Assembly (NCBI GenBank): GCA_903855945.1
Contig: CAIOAK010000114.1
Span: forward strand, 1 to 58,850
DNA: 58,850 nt
DNA from: an uncultured Anaeromyxobacter sp.
GTDB taxonomy: Bacteria; Myxococcota; Myxococcia; Myxococcales; Anaeromyxobacteraceae
Direction: 5' to 3'
The notes beneath the pieces are model-generated. The model was given only the letters and a program-made list of their open reading frames with translations. It ran no database searches and had not been told where the DNA came from. The position numbers were made by a program, and so were the translations under genes. How positions within the stretch are numbered: position 1 is the first letter of the stretch; the number at the start of each line of letters is the position of its first letter. Below, in pieces: positions 26,106 through 34,246 of this stretch.

Positions 26106-27428
26106 CTACAGCAAGTTGGCGGCCAGCTCGGCGAGCGGCGAACGCTCCCCCTTCGACATCGTGATGTGGGCGGCCAGCTTCTCCTTCTGGAAGCGGTTCA
26201 CCACGTGGACGAGCCCGTTGTTGGTCTGATCCACGTACGGGTTGTCGATCTGGTAGGGGTCGCCGGTGAGGACGATCTTCGTCCCGTCCCCGACGCGGGT
26301 GATGATGGTCTTCACCTCGTGGGGCGTGAGGTTCTGGGCCTCGTCCACGATCATGAACTGGTTGGGGATGGAACGTCCGCGGATGTAGGTGAGCGGTTCG
26401 ATCTCGAGGATGCCCAGGTCGACGAGCTCGTGGTACCCGCGCCCCAGCTTCTTGTCGGACCGGGACAGGTTCATGAGGTACTCGATGTTGTCGAAGATGG
26501 GCTGCATCCAGGGATTGAGCTTCTCCTCCACGTCGCCCGGGAGGTAGCCGATGTCCCGCCCGAGCGGGAAGATGGGGCGCGAGACGAGCAGCTTCTGGTA
26601 GGCCGACTCCTCCATCGTCTTGTGGAGCCCGGCCGCGATGGCGAGCAGCGTCTTGCCGGTGCCCGCCTTGCCCACGATGGTGACGAGCCGGATCTCGTCG
26701 TTCAGGAGGAGGTCGAGCGCGAAGGCCTGCTCCTTGTTCCGCGGCCGGATGCCCCAGATCCCCTCCTTGGGGAGCTTGATGAGCGGGACGTAGGCCTGCC
26801 GGGAGGCGCTGTACTTGCCCACCGCGCTGTGCTGCGGGTTGTCCCGGTCGCGCAGCACCACGAACTCGTTGGGCGGCGGATCGGTCCCGGGCGGCACGGG
26901 CACGAGCCCCTCCGCGTAGAACTGGTTCACCGCCTCGGCCTCCACCTGAACCTCGGCCACCCCGCTCCAGAGGTCGTCGATGGCCACGCCCTCGGCGTCG
27001 TAGTCCTCGGTGTGGATGCCCATCGCATCGGCGCGGATGCGGAGGTTCGTGTCCTTGGAGACGAAGACCGCCGGGAGCTCCCGTTCCCGCTGCGACAGCT
27101 CGAGGGCCACCGCCAGGATCCGGTCGTCGGTGGAGGAGTGGCCGTTGCGCATCTCCGGCGGCAATTGCCGGTCGGTGAAGAGGACGCGGATGGACCCCTT
27201 CTCCGGACCGATGGGCACGCCCTCCTGGAGCCGCCCCTGCGCGCGGAAGTCGTCGAGCGCGCGGGCGACCGCGCGGGCGTTTCGCCCCAGGCTGGAGAGG
27301 TCGCGCTTGAAGTTGTCGATCTCCTCGATCACGTAGATCGGCACGACGACGTTGTTGTCGTCGAAGGCGAAGATCGACCGCGGGTCGTGCAACAGGACGT
27401 TGGTGTCGAGGATGAAATTCTTCTTCAT
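26106..27428 (-). CDS. PhoH-family ATPase with N-terminal PIN domain (PhoH2 type)
   Basis: A 440-residue two-domain protein. Residues ~1-140 form a PIN nuclease domain (ILDTNVLLHDPRSI; VFVSKDTNLRIRADAMG), with acidic residues that would bind Mg2+. Residues ~200-440 form a PhoH P-loop ATPase: Walker A GKAGTGKT, Walker B FMIVDEAQNL, then VLTGDPYQIDNPYVDQTNNGL. Members of this PIN-PhoH group act on RNA as sequence-specific RNase/helicases in mycobacteria. Start ATG at 27428; it lies 12 bp after the GGDEF gene. A different group, the stand-alone PhoH/YbeZ type, lacks the PIN domain. Confidence 0.87.
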   Translation of the reverse strand: MKKNFILDTNVLLHDPRSIFAFDDNNVVVPIYVIEEIDNFKRDLSSLGRNARAVARALDDFRAQGRLQEGVPIGPEKGSIRVLFTDRQLPPEMRNGHSSTDDRILAVALELSQRERELPAVFVSKDTNLRIRADAMGIHTEDYDAEGVAIDDLWSGVAEVQVEAEAVNQFYAEGLVPVPPGTDPPPNEFVVLRDRDNPQHSAVGKYSASRQAYVPLIKLPKEGIWGIRPRNKEQAFALDLLLNDEIRLVTIVGKAGTGKTLLAIAAGLHKTMEESAYQKLLVSRPIFPLGRDIGYLPGDVEEKLNPWMQPIFDNIEYLMNLSRSDKKLGRGYHELVDLGILEIEPLTYIRGRSIPNQFMIVDEAQNLTPHEVKTIITRVGDGTKIVLTGDPYQIDNPYVDQTNNGLVHVVNRFQKEKLAAHITMSKGERSPLAELAANLL

Positions 27429-27440
27429 CGCCCGTGGACT

Positions 27441-29711
27441 CTAGCAGGGGGTCCGGCCGGCGGACAGGTCCCTCGCGCGGATCGATCGGTTTCGCCCGGA
27501 CCGCTTGGCCTGGTAGAGGCACCGGTCCGCCACCTCGATGAGTCGCGCCTTCTCGGTCCCGTCCTCGGGGAAGGTGGCGATCCCGAGCGACAGCGTGACC
27601 TGGAGCTGACCCGCCCCGGTGGGGAAGCAGGTCCCCTGGAGTCGCGTCCGGATGCGCTCGGCGATGACCTGGGCGCCCGCGCCGTCCGTCTCCGGCATGA
27701 CGATGGCAAACTCCTCCCCCCCGTAGCGGGCCACGAGGTCGGTCTCGCGGGCCTCCGAGGAGAGGACGCGCGCCAGCCCCCGGAGGACGAGATCGCCGAC
27801 CGGGTGACCGTGGGTGTCGTTCACCGACTTGAACCGGTCGACGTCGCAGATCACCACCGACATCTGCTGGCCGTACCGCCGGGCGAGGCGCAGCTGGTCG
27901 TCGATCCTCGCCTGGAAGGTGCGGTGGTTGGAAAGGCCGGTGAGCCCGTCGGTGCTGGCGAGCCGCTCGGTCTGCTCGAGCAACCGCGCCCGGAGCAGCG
28001 CGTCGGCCACCTGCATGGCGATCACCTCGAGCCGTCGGGCCGCGTCGCCGTCGAAGGCGTTGACGAGCCGGGAGCCCGCCACGAGCGTGCCCAGCACGTG
28101 CTCTCCCGACTGGAGCGGGAAGACCCGCACCGCCCCGAGCCCCTGGAGCCGCGTCCCCTCGTCGAAGATCCGCAACCGGTCCACACGCTCCCCCGCGCCG
28201 GGGAGTGACGCCCCGTGCCGGACCGCCGAGGCCACGAGACCGGTCTCCGCCGCGAAGCGTCGTCCCTCCAGCTCGGTGGATCGCAGGCCGTCGGGGGAGG
28301 AGGCCACGGCCTTCACGATCCGGTGGGGCTGGCTCGCCTCCTCCGGCTCGTGGAGCGTGATCGCGCCGAAGTCGAGCGGGACGATGCGCGCCACCACCTC
28401 GATGGCCGCGTCGAGCACCTCCTGCGTCTTCGACTTCCGGTTCAGGACCTCGATGGCGCCGTAGAAGAGCTCCTGCTCGTCCCGCTGTGCCTGCAGTCCG
28501 AGGAGGATGCGCTCCGACTCCACCGCCCGGAGCAGCTCGCCGGCCACGCGCAGCAAGAGCTTCTCGTCGGCCTCGTCGAAGGGACGATCCTCGATCCGGT
28601 CGGCGAGCAGCACGCCCCGGACGTGCCCTCCCCGTCGCTCCAGGAGCGGAGCGGCGAGCAGCGCCCGGGGGCGAGTCCCGTCGTCGTAGCAGGTGGCGGA
28701 GCGGAGGTCCCCGTGGAGCCGGAGCGGCGCACCGCGGGACAGGACCGTCCCCAGCACCCCCTCGCCCGAGGGGATGGGGGCGCGCGTCACGTGATCGCTC
28801 GCGGAGCGGCACTCCCGCAGCCGCAGGGTGGAGCCATCCGGCGAGAGGAGGAAGAGTGCGCAGGTGTGGCTTCGAAGGGCCGCCTCGGCAACCTCCATCA
28901 CCCCCGACATGGCCGCCTCGACCTGGACCGCGGCGGCGCGGACGCGGACCTGCTCCGTCTCACCCGCCCCTTCCCGGTCCGCAGCGCGCGGCGACAGCAA
29001 CCGGATCTCCCGCGCCCGCTCGTCGACTTCCCGAAGGCGGCCGTCCACCGCCTCCCGCTCGGCCCGCCGGGCCGCGGCGAGGCGGGTCCACATCACCGCG
29101 TGGTAGAGGACCGCGAAGAGCAGGATGAAGCCGACCCGCGCGAGCAAGGCGGGGAAATCGCCCGGCGTCGCGCCAGCGCTCCACCAGGTGGCGACCTGGA
29201 GCGCTCCCGCGAGCGCCACGAGCCCGAGTCCCACGCCGATCGAGAGGAATGCGACCGCGACCGCCACGGTCAGGTACACGAGCGGGAAGAGCGGTCCCTC
29301 GACGTTCCCGGGCGACGCCAGCTGCGCGAGCGCAGCGGCCCAGACGACGAGGACCGCCCCGAGTTCCAGCTCCTCGGGAACCCGGATGGGATGCCCCTCG
29401 GTGGAGCGCCGGATGGCGCGCACGACGCAGGTGGCCGCCGTGGCGGCGACGATGCCGAGGAGTGGCCACCTTCCCACGCCGCCGGCGGGAGCGAACGCGC
29501 CCCGGATGACTCCGGCGACGCCCAGGAGGATGACGACGCCCGGGAGGGCATTCGCGGTGCGGCGCGCGAGGCGACGACGCGCCGGGGGAGCGAGGAATCC
29601 ATCGTCCCGTCGCCAGGCATCGGCGAGCCAGCTCCGGTCGGAGGCGCCCCCGGTGGCCTGGCGGCGCTGCCGCACGGTCCCGGGAGCGGCGACCGCCGGG
29701 GCCGGGCTCAT
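27441..29711 (-). CDS. Membrane-anchored GAF-GAF-GGDEF diguanylate cyclase
   Basis: A 756-residue signalling protein. After a basic N-terminus come several hydrophobic segments (residues ~45-205) and a coiled coil (~205-260). Two GAF-like domains follow (~260-420 and ~430-580). The C-terminal GGDEF domain has the active-site GGEEF at about residue 662 plus STDGLTGLSNHRTF and DVDRFKSVNDTHGHPVGD. No RxxD inhibitory site is obvious before it. It makes cyclic di-GMP from GTP and the GAFs probably sense small ligands or redox state. The ATG at 29711 overlaps the ftsB TGA (ATGA). Confidence 0.85.
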   Translation of the reverse strand: MSPAPAVAAPGTVRQRRQATGGASDRSWLADAWRRDDGFLAPPARRRLARRTANALPGVVILLGVAGVIRGAFAPAGGVGRWPLLGIVAATAATCVVRAIRRSTEGHPIRVPEELELGAVLVVWAAALAQLASPGNVEGPLFPLVYLTVAVAVAFLSIGVGLGLVALAGALQVATWWSAGATPGDFPALLARVGFILLFAVLYHAVMWTRLAAARRAEREAVDGRLREVDERAREIRLLSPRAADREGAGETEQVRVRAAAVQVEAAMSGVMEVAEAALRSHTCALFLLSPDGSTLRLRECRSASDHVTRAPIPSGEGVLGTVLSRGAPLRLHGDLRSATCYDDGTRPRALLAAPLLERRGGHVRGVLLADRIEDRPFDEADEKLLLRVAGELLRAVESERILLGLQAQRDEQELFYGAIEVLNRKSKTQEVLDAAIEVVARIVPLDFGAITLHEPEEASQPHRIVKAVASSPDGLRSTELEGRRFAAETGLVASAVRHGASLPGAGERVDRLRIFDEGTRLQGLGAVRVFPLQSGEHVLGTLVAGSRLVNAFDGDAARRLEVIAMQVADALLRARLLEQTERLASTDGLTGLSNHRTFQARIDDQLRLARRYGQQMSVVICDVDRFKSVNDTHGHPVGDLVLRGLARVLSSEARETDLVARYGGEEFAIVMPETDGAGAQVIAERIRTRLQGTCFPTGAGQLQVTLSLGIATFPEDGTEKARLIEVADRCLYQAKRSGRNRSIRARDLSAGRTPC

Positions 29712-30001
29712 CGGGGGCCTTCGGCCGGCGGCAGCTCGTAGATCCGCTCGCCGGGTCGCACGTAGCCGAGTTCCTCGCGGGCCGCACGTTCGAGCGCCGC
29801 CGGGTCTCCGGCGAGCGCCCGCGCCTCGCGGCGCAGCCGCTGGTTCCGCTCCCGCAGCTTCTCGTTCTCCTCGGAGACGCGCCGCACGTCCGCCGAGAGG
29901 GCGCGCGCCTTGCGCAGCCCGCTCGGATGGAACGCGGAGGCGGTGGCGAGCGCGAGCAGCACCACCCCGTAAGCAATCCACAATGGTTTCGCAGGCTTCA
30001 C
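29708..30001 (-). CDS. ftsB: Septum formation initiator FtsB/DivIC-like
   Basis: A 97-residue bitopic protein. One membrane helix (residues ~8-24, WIAYGVVLLALATASAF) is followed by a coiled coil (ADVRRVSEENEKLRERNQRLRREARAL) and the conserved AAREELGYVRPGERIYELP ending. FtsB joins FtsL and FtsQ at the division septum. Length and layout are typical for the family. It is first of a four-gene leftward operon and overlaps the GGDEF gene by 4 bases. Confidence 0.85.
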   Translation of the reverse strand: MKPAKPLWIAYGVVLLALATASAFHPSGLRKARALSADVRRVSEENEKLRERNQRLRREARALAGDPAALERAAREELGYVRPGERIYELPPAEGPR

Positions 30002-30070
30002 GGCTCCGGGCCACCCTAGCAGGTGGCGCGGGCGCGTCCAGAAATCGGCCGATATCCTGCCCGCCGACCG

Positions 30071-30745
30071 TCAGCGCCTCTCGACCCGCTTCAGGAAGAT
30101 CTCGCTCGCGATCTCCGGGTCGATGGCCACCGTGGTCTCCCCGATCTCGAGGACGTAGGCGGGGGCACGCTGGTGGAGCCTCACCTCGCTGCCCGGGACG
30201 ACCCCCAGGGCGGCGAGCTTGTCCATCCGCTCATGGAATCGGGGTGCGATGAATACGATCCGGCCGGTCTCTCCCACGGGGAAATGGGTGAGCCCGGTGA
30301 CGAGCGACTGGACGCTCTTCTGGGCCGCCGTGCAGCAGGCACCCTGCGGGATCGACTTCCCGTGCGGGCAGGTGGGCGGGTGGCCGAGCAGCGTGCAGAC
30401 CGAGTCGGTGGCCTCCGGGGAGAGGATGTGCTCGAACTCGCAGGCCTGGCTCTCGGCCACCCCCTCCGGGAGATCGAGCAGGTCCCGGAAGAGCCTCTCC
30501 GCCAGCCGGTGGCGCCGAACCACGCCCCTGGCCCGGACCGTGCCCTCCTCGGTGAGTTCCACCCGCTCCCCCTGGAGCCTCACGAGCCCCATGTCGGCGA
30601 GCGCCCGAAAGTCTTCCGCACCGGACCCGGGTGCATGGTCGCCCAGCCGGGCGAGCACGCTCACCCGGTCGCCGCGTCCCACCTCCGCCTCGGCGAAGAC
30701 CGCCTCCAGGATCTCCTCCGCCCTGCGCGACTCCATCCCGTTCAT
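30071..30745 (-). CDS. DtxR/MntR-family metal-dependent repressor with C-terminal FeoA domain
   Basis: A 224-residue protein. The N-terminal winged helix spans ~1-65. The dimerisation/metal domain has RRHRLAERLFRDLL and CEFEHILSPEATDSVCTLLGHPPTCPHGKSIP, the DtxR metal-site pattern plus extra cysteines. A C-terminal SH3-like FeoA domain follows (ERMDKLAALGVVPGSEVRLHQRAPAYVLEIGETTVAIDPEIASEIFLK). Such proteins repress iron or manganese genes when metal-loaded. The ATG at 30745 follows a GGAGGAGAGAAG site and overlaps the previous stop (ATGA). It is last in the Fur-FeoB operon. Metal identity is not shown. Confidence 0.85.
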   Translation of the reverse strand: MNGMESRRAEEILEAVFAEAEVGRGDRVSVLARLGDHAPGSGAEDFRALADMGLVRLQGERVELTEEGTVRARGVVRRHRLAERLFRDLLDLPEGVAESQACEFEHILSPEATDSVCTLLGHPPTCPHGKSIPQGACCTAAQKSVQSLVTGLTHFPVGETGRIVFIAPRFHERMDKLAALGVVPGSEVRLHQRAPAYVLEIGETTVAIDPEIASEIFLKRVERR

Positions 30746-30972
30746 CTTCTCTCCTCCCGGTGCCGCTCCAGCCAGCCCTTGAGCCGCCCCGCCCATCCGG
30801 TCTCCTGCGGGAAGGAGTACCCGCAGGAGGGGCAGCAGATCACCCGGCAGCCGGAGGCGAGCGGGCAGCTCGGCCGACAGCCCTGCCCCTCGGCGTCGAA
30901 TCCCGCCCCGCAGAGCGGGCAGCGTTCCTGCCGGGCGACGATCGCGGGCATCGGATGCCCCTCCCCAGGCAT
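30742..30972 (-). CDS. Small cysteine-rich zinc-ribbon-like protein of the feo operon
   Basis: A 76-residue protein I do not recognise by name. It has eight cysteines, in pairs CPLC and CCPSCGYSFP, with a middle CRPSCPLASGC. This suggests two zinc-ribbon-like or iron-binding knuckles. The last ~25 residues are basic. It overlaps feoB at TGATG and dtxR at ATGA, so it is probably translated with both. It occupies the position where FeoC-type proteins occur elsewhere but shows no FeoC winged helix. A role as metal sensor or FeoB partner is inferred. Confidence 0.65.
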   Translation of the reverse strand: MPGEGHPMPAIVARQERCPLCGAGFDAEGQGCRPSCPLASGCRVICCPSCGYSFPQETGWAGRLKGWLERHREERR

Positions 30973-32993
30973 CAGTAATACCGCCGCATGAGGAGGTTCA
31001 CCGTCGCGCCCACGCCCACCGCGAAGGGGAGCACGAAGGCCGAGATGGCGAGCCCGGTCCGCCAGCCGCGCTCCTTCAGGATCATGAGGAAGTTGGCGAT
31101 GCAGGGGATGAAGAGCGTCACGGTCACGAGCGCCACCGTGACCTGGATCTCCATGATCCGCGTCATCGTCCCCGTGCTCATGTACGGCTGGTAGATCTGG
31201 AAGAGCCCGGCGGCGGCGTAGTCGCGCCGCAGGAACCCCAGGATGAAGGCGCTCGCCGACTGCTCGGGGAGCTGCAGGATGCCCACCACCACGGGCGCCG
31301 CGGCCCGCTCCACGAGCACGAGCAGGTGCGTCCGGTCGAGCCCCCAGAGGATCAGCGTGCCGAGGACGAAGAGCGGCAGCGCCTCGCGCAGGTACCACTC
31401 CATTCGGGCGAGGGTCTTCACGATCACGTTGCTGAACTGGGGAACGCGAAGCGGCGGGAGCTCGAGGACGAAGTCGGAGCCCCGTCCGGGGATGACCCGG
31501 GCGGCGAGCCAGCCGACGAGGAAGAGGACGAGCACGATCACCGCGGTGAACCAGATCGACGCCGCGAAGGAGAGCCCCTGGAGCATGGCGAAGATGACCG
31601 CGATCTGCGCGCTGCACGGGACGCCCAGGGCGAGGAGCAGCGTGACGATCACCCGCTCCTTCCGGGTCTCCATGATCCGGGCGGTCATCGTCGCCATGGT
31701 GTCGCAGCCCAGGCCGAGCACCATGGGCAGGACCGCCTTGCCGTTCAGCCCCATCCACTTGAAGACGCGGTTCACCATCACCGCGAGCCGCGGCAGGTAG
31801 CCCGAATCCTCCAGCACGCTGAAGGCGAGGAAGAAGGTGGCCACGATGGGGAGTACGATGGCCATCCCGTAGGCGAGCCCCATGGAGACGAGGCCGTACC
31901 TTCCGATGATGAACCCGTCGGTCTCCCGGAAAGCGCGGCCCGGGGGGCCCACCAGGAAATCCTGGACCGGGCCGGCCGGGACGAGGAAGCGCAGCAGCGC
32001 CTCCGTCCAGGGCACGACGCGGTCGTAGAAGATCGTGTTCTCCAGGAAGTCGACCGCCGTCTTGGCGCCGAACACGCCGACGAACAGGTAGGCGACCGCG
32101 AGCACGAGGAGCAGGATCGGGATCCCCTTCACCGGGTCGGTCGCCCAGGCCCCGAGCTTCCGGGCGAAGGCGGAGCCGCTCGACACCTTCCCCCGGGTCA
32201 CCACCTGGTCGTGCAGCCGGTCCACCGCGCCCAGCCGCTGCCGGGCGACGACGAACCGGAGCGACTCCGGGTAGCGGGAGGCGAGCGTCCGCCGGACCTC
32301 CTCGATCCGCTCCCGGCCGGCGTCGGAGACGCGAGACGCGATCCACGGATGGATCGACTCGTCCCCGGAGAGAAGCATGAGGCCGAGCGAGCGGCGGGAG
32401 AGCCGGCCCTCGGGGATGAGCGGCTCCAGCTCCGAGAGGGCCGACTCGATGGCCTCGTCGTAGCAAGGCCGGAAGGAGGAGGCCCGCGCCGCCGGGATGC
32501 GTGCCTGGAGTTGCGGCAGACCGCTGCGCTGCACGGCCACGGTGGGCACCACGTCCACGCCGAGCGCCCCGGCCAGCCGCTCCGCGTCGATCCGGAAGCC
32601 TCGCGCGGCCGCCTCGTCGGCCATGTTGAGGGCCAGGGCGAAGGGCACGCCGGCCTCGGCGAGCTGGGAAGCGAGGAGCAACCCTCTCCGGAGATTCTTG
32701 GCGTCGCACACCTGGAGGCAGACGTACTCCGGCTCCCGCAGCAGGATGTCCCGGGTGACCTGCTCGTCCTCCGACATGGGGAGCAGGTTGTTCGTACCCG
32801 GAGTGTCGAGGACCTGCCAGCGCAGCCCGCCGATCTCGGCCGACCCGCGGGTCACCTCCACGGTGGTCCCGGGATAGTTGGAGACGGTGACGTAGCGACC
32901 GGTGAGGGCCCCGAAGAGGACGCTCTTCCCCACGTTCGGGTTGCCGACCAGGATGAGCGTCCGGGGCGCCGCCGCGACCTCCGGCGGGTTCAC
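30972..32993 (-). CDS. feoB: Ferrous iron transporter FeoB
   Basis: A 673-residue Fe(II) transporter, somewhat shorter than E. coli FeoB (773). The cytoplasmic G domain has GNPNVGKS at residues 17-24, the switch NYPGTTVEV, DTPGTNN and NMADEA. The membrane part contains the Gly-rich segments GLGCDTMATMTARIM, LLALGVPCSAQIA and GFLRRDYAAAGLF. The Cys in PCSAQ is typical. The GTG at 32993 overlaps the fur TGA (GTGA), giving the usual short N-terminus before the G domain. No separate feoA gene is present; a FeoA domain sits in the downstream DtxR protein. Confidence 0.93.
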   Translation of the reverse strand: MNPPEVAAAPRTLILVGNPNVGKSVLFGALTGRYVTVSNYPGTTVEVTRGSAEIGGLRWQVLDTPGTNNLLPMSEDEQVTRDILLREPEYVCLQVCDAKNLRRGLLLASQLAEAGVPFALALNMADEAAARGFRIDAERLAGALGVDVVPTVAVQRSGLPQLQARIPAARASSFRPCYDEAIESALSELEPLIPEGRLSRRSLGLMLLSGDESIHPWIASRVSDAGRERIEEVRRTLASRYPESLRFVVARQRLGAVDRLHDQVVTRGKVSSGSAFARKLGAWATDPVKGIPILLLVLAVAYLFVGVFGAKTAVDFLENTIFYDRVVPWTEALLRFLVPAGPVQDFLVGPPGRAFRETDGFIIGRYGLVSMGLAYGMAIVLPIVATFFLAFSVLEDSGYLPRLAVMVNRVFKWMGLNGKAVLPMVLGLGCDTMATMTARIMETRKERVIVTLLLALGVPCSAQIAVIFAMLQGLSFAASIWFTAVIVLVLFLVGWLAARVIPGRGSDFVLELPPLRVPQFSNVIVKTLARMEWYLREALPLFVLGTLILWGLDRTHLLVLVERAAAPVVVGILQLPEQSASAFILGFLRRDYAAAGLFQIYQPYMSTGTMTRIMEIQVTVALVTVTLFIPCIANFLMILKERGWRTGLAISAFVLPFAVGVGATVNLLMRRYY

Positions 32994-33508
32994 GACCGCG
33001 CGTCCTTCGTCCCGGCCTCGGCGCGCCGGCAGCGGTCGCAGCGCCCGTAAAGCTCCAGCTTGTGGCTGTCCACCTCGAACCCGTGGCTGCGGGCCACGCG
33101 CTGCTGGAGTTCCTCGATCCGCTCGTTCTCGAACTCGACGATGCGGCCGCACCCGGTGCAGATGAGGTGGTCGTGGTGGGAGCGGTCGGTGGCCGGCTCG
33201 TAGCGGGTCTGGCCGTCCTCGAATCGGCGGGGGACGGCGATGCCGCACTCGGAGAGCAGCTTCAGCGTCCGGTAGACGGTGGCCACGCTGACCCGGGCGT
33301 CGAGCGTCCGGACCCGGGCCACGAGCCCGTCCACCGGGACGTGCCCCCCCATGGCGAAGAAGGTCTCCACGATGACGTCCCGCTGCCGGGAGTGCTTGAG
33401 ACCGCGCTCCTCCAGCCAGGCACCGAGCCGGGCCAGGGCGAGCTTCGACTCCTCCCGGCGATCCGCCTGCCCGCCTTCCGCGGGTCCCGTCCTTCGCGAG
33501 CGTCCCAT
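32990..33508 (-). CDS. fur: Ferric uptake regulator Fur (Fur family)
   Basis: A 172-residue protein, about 20 residues longer at the N-terminus than typical Fur. The winged helix (LKHSRQRDVIVETFF; VSVATVYRTLKLLSECGIA) is followed by the metal-binding region HHDHLICTGCGRIVEF and a final CDRC pair. It is first in fur-feoB-Cys-rich-dtxR. A Fur-box-like sequence lies just before the ATG (33512-33530) and there is no Shine-Dalgarno, so either the mRNA is leaderless or the true start lies inside the unusual N-terminus. Zur or PerR roles cannot be excluded from sequence. Confidence 0.85.
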   Translation of the reverse strand: MGRSRRTGPAEGGQADRREESKLALARLGAWLEERGLKHSRQRDVIVETFFAMGGHVPVDGLVARVRTLDARVSVATVYRTLKLLSECGIAVPRRFEDGQTRYEPATDRSHHDHLICTGCGRIVEFENERIEELQQRVARSHGFEVDSHKLELYGRCDRCRRAEAGTKDARS

Positions 33509-33511
33509 GTT

Positions 33512-33530
33512 GATAACGATTCTCAATATC
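33512..33530 (-). promoter_or_regulatory. Fur box upstream of the fur-feoB operon
   Basis: The minus-strand sequence GATATTGAGAATCGTTATC matches the 19-bp Fur consensus GATAATGATAATCATTATC at 15 of 19 positions by eye. It is an obvious AT-rich island in GC-rich surroundings and lies 4-22 bp upstream of the annotated start. This predicts iron-dependent repression of the operon, including autoregulation of fur. Confidence 0.75.
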
Positions 33531-33567
33531 ACGGCAGGCGGCGCCGGGCAACCCCTTCCGCCCGGCA

Positions 33568-34179
33568 CTACGGCGGGAAGGCCACGCCTCTCGCGCTCCA
33601 GTAGGCGCGCCAGCGGTCGGACGCCTCCGGACCGTCTCCCCCGGCGTCCTCCCGCGCCAGCGCAGCGAGGGAGACGCGCGACTGGCGTCGGACCTCGGCG
33701 GCCGGGTCGTCGAGAAGGATCACGAGCCGCGGGACGTAGCGCCGCGCGTCCGCGCCGTCGCGGTGGCGCACGAGCTCCGCCGCCATGGCCCGCGCCTCCG
33801 GGTCCGGGGAGCGAAGCTGCCGCGTCAGGTCCACCGCGGGGGTCGCGCCCGATGCCTTCCACCGCTCGACGGAGACCGGCACGAGCAGGAGCAGCACGAG
33901 GACGATGAGTCCCACCTGGATGAAGGCCTTCCCGGCGTGGTAGCGGCCGGCTCGCACCAGCGTGAACCGGTAGGTGACGAAGCCGATGGCGAAGAGCCCG
34001 AGCAGGACCGGGGCGATGAGCAGCTCGGGACGCCTCCCCTCCGCGGAGCCGGGGTCGCTCCCCGGCGGCACGAGGAGGGCGGCGGCGGCGGCGGCGAGCA
34101 GGAGGAGGTAGAGCGCTACCCTCGCGCCGCGGGCCGCGGGGGAGAGCTCGGTTTCGCGCGCGGAGGTCATCGGCGACAT
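33568..34179 (-). CDS. Membrane protein with C-terminal HEAT-like repeats
   Basis: A 203-residue protein of unknown function. Three hydrophobic helices (residues ~18-38, ~50-70, ~82-102) precede a C-terminal part with helical repeat features: RSPDPEARAMAAELVRH and LLDDPAAEVRRQSRVSLAALA, each like a HEAT/PBS repeat. The ATG at 34179 has AAGG upstream; another ATG is at 34170. It is divergent from the next gene and may serve as a protein-interaction scaffold at the inner membrane. Its stop codon lies in GTAGTGCC, resembling the end of the REP-like element but without the rest of it. Confidence 0.6.
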   Translation of the reverse strand: MSPMTSARETELSPAARGARVALYLLLLAAAAAALLVPPGSDPGSAEGRRPELLIAPVLLGLFAIGFVTYRFTLVRAGRYHAGKAFIQVGLIVLVLLLLVPVSVERWKASGATPAVDLTRQLRSPDPEARAMAAELVRHRDGADARRYVPRLVILLDDPAAEVRRQSRVSLAALAREDAGGDGPEASDRWRAYWSARGVAFPP

Positions 34180-34246
34180 CTTAACCTTCTCGCCCCGGCC
34201 GTGCCGGACTTGACTGGGAAGGCTCGCCGTCGCACCTTGCCCCGCG

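Noticed and set aside
30010-30027. GCCACC/GGTGGC hairpin downstream of the feo operon
   Set aside because: Only 6 bp with no T-run and it lies about 45 bp past the stop codon; not convincing as a terminator.
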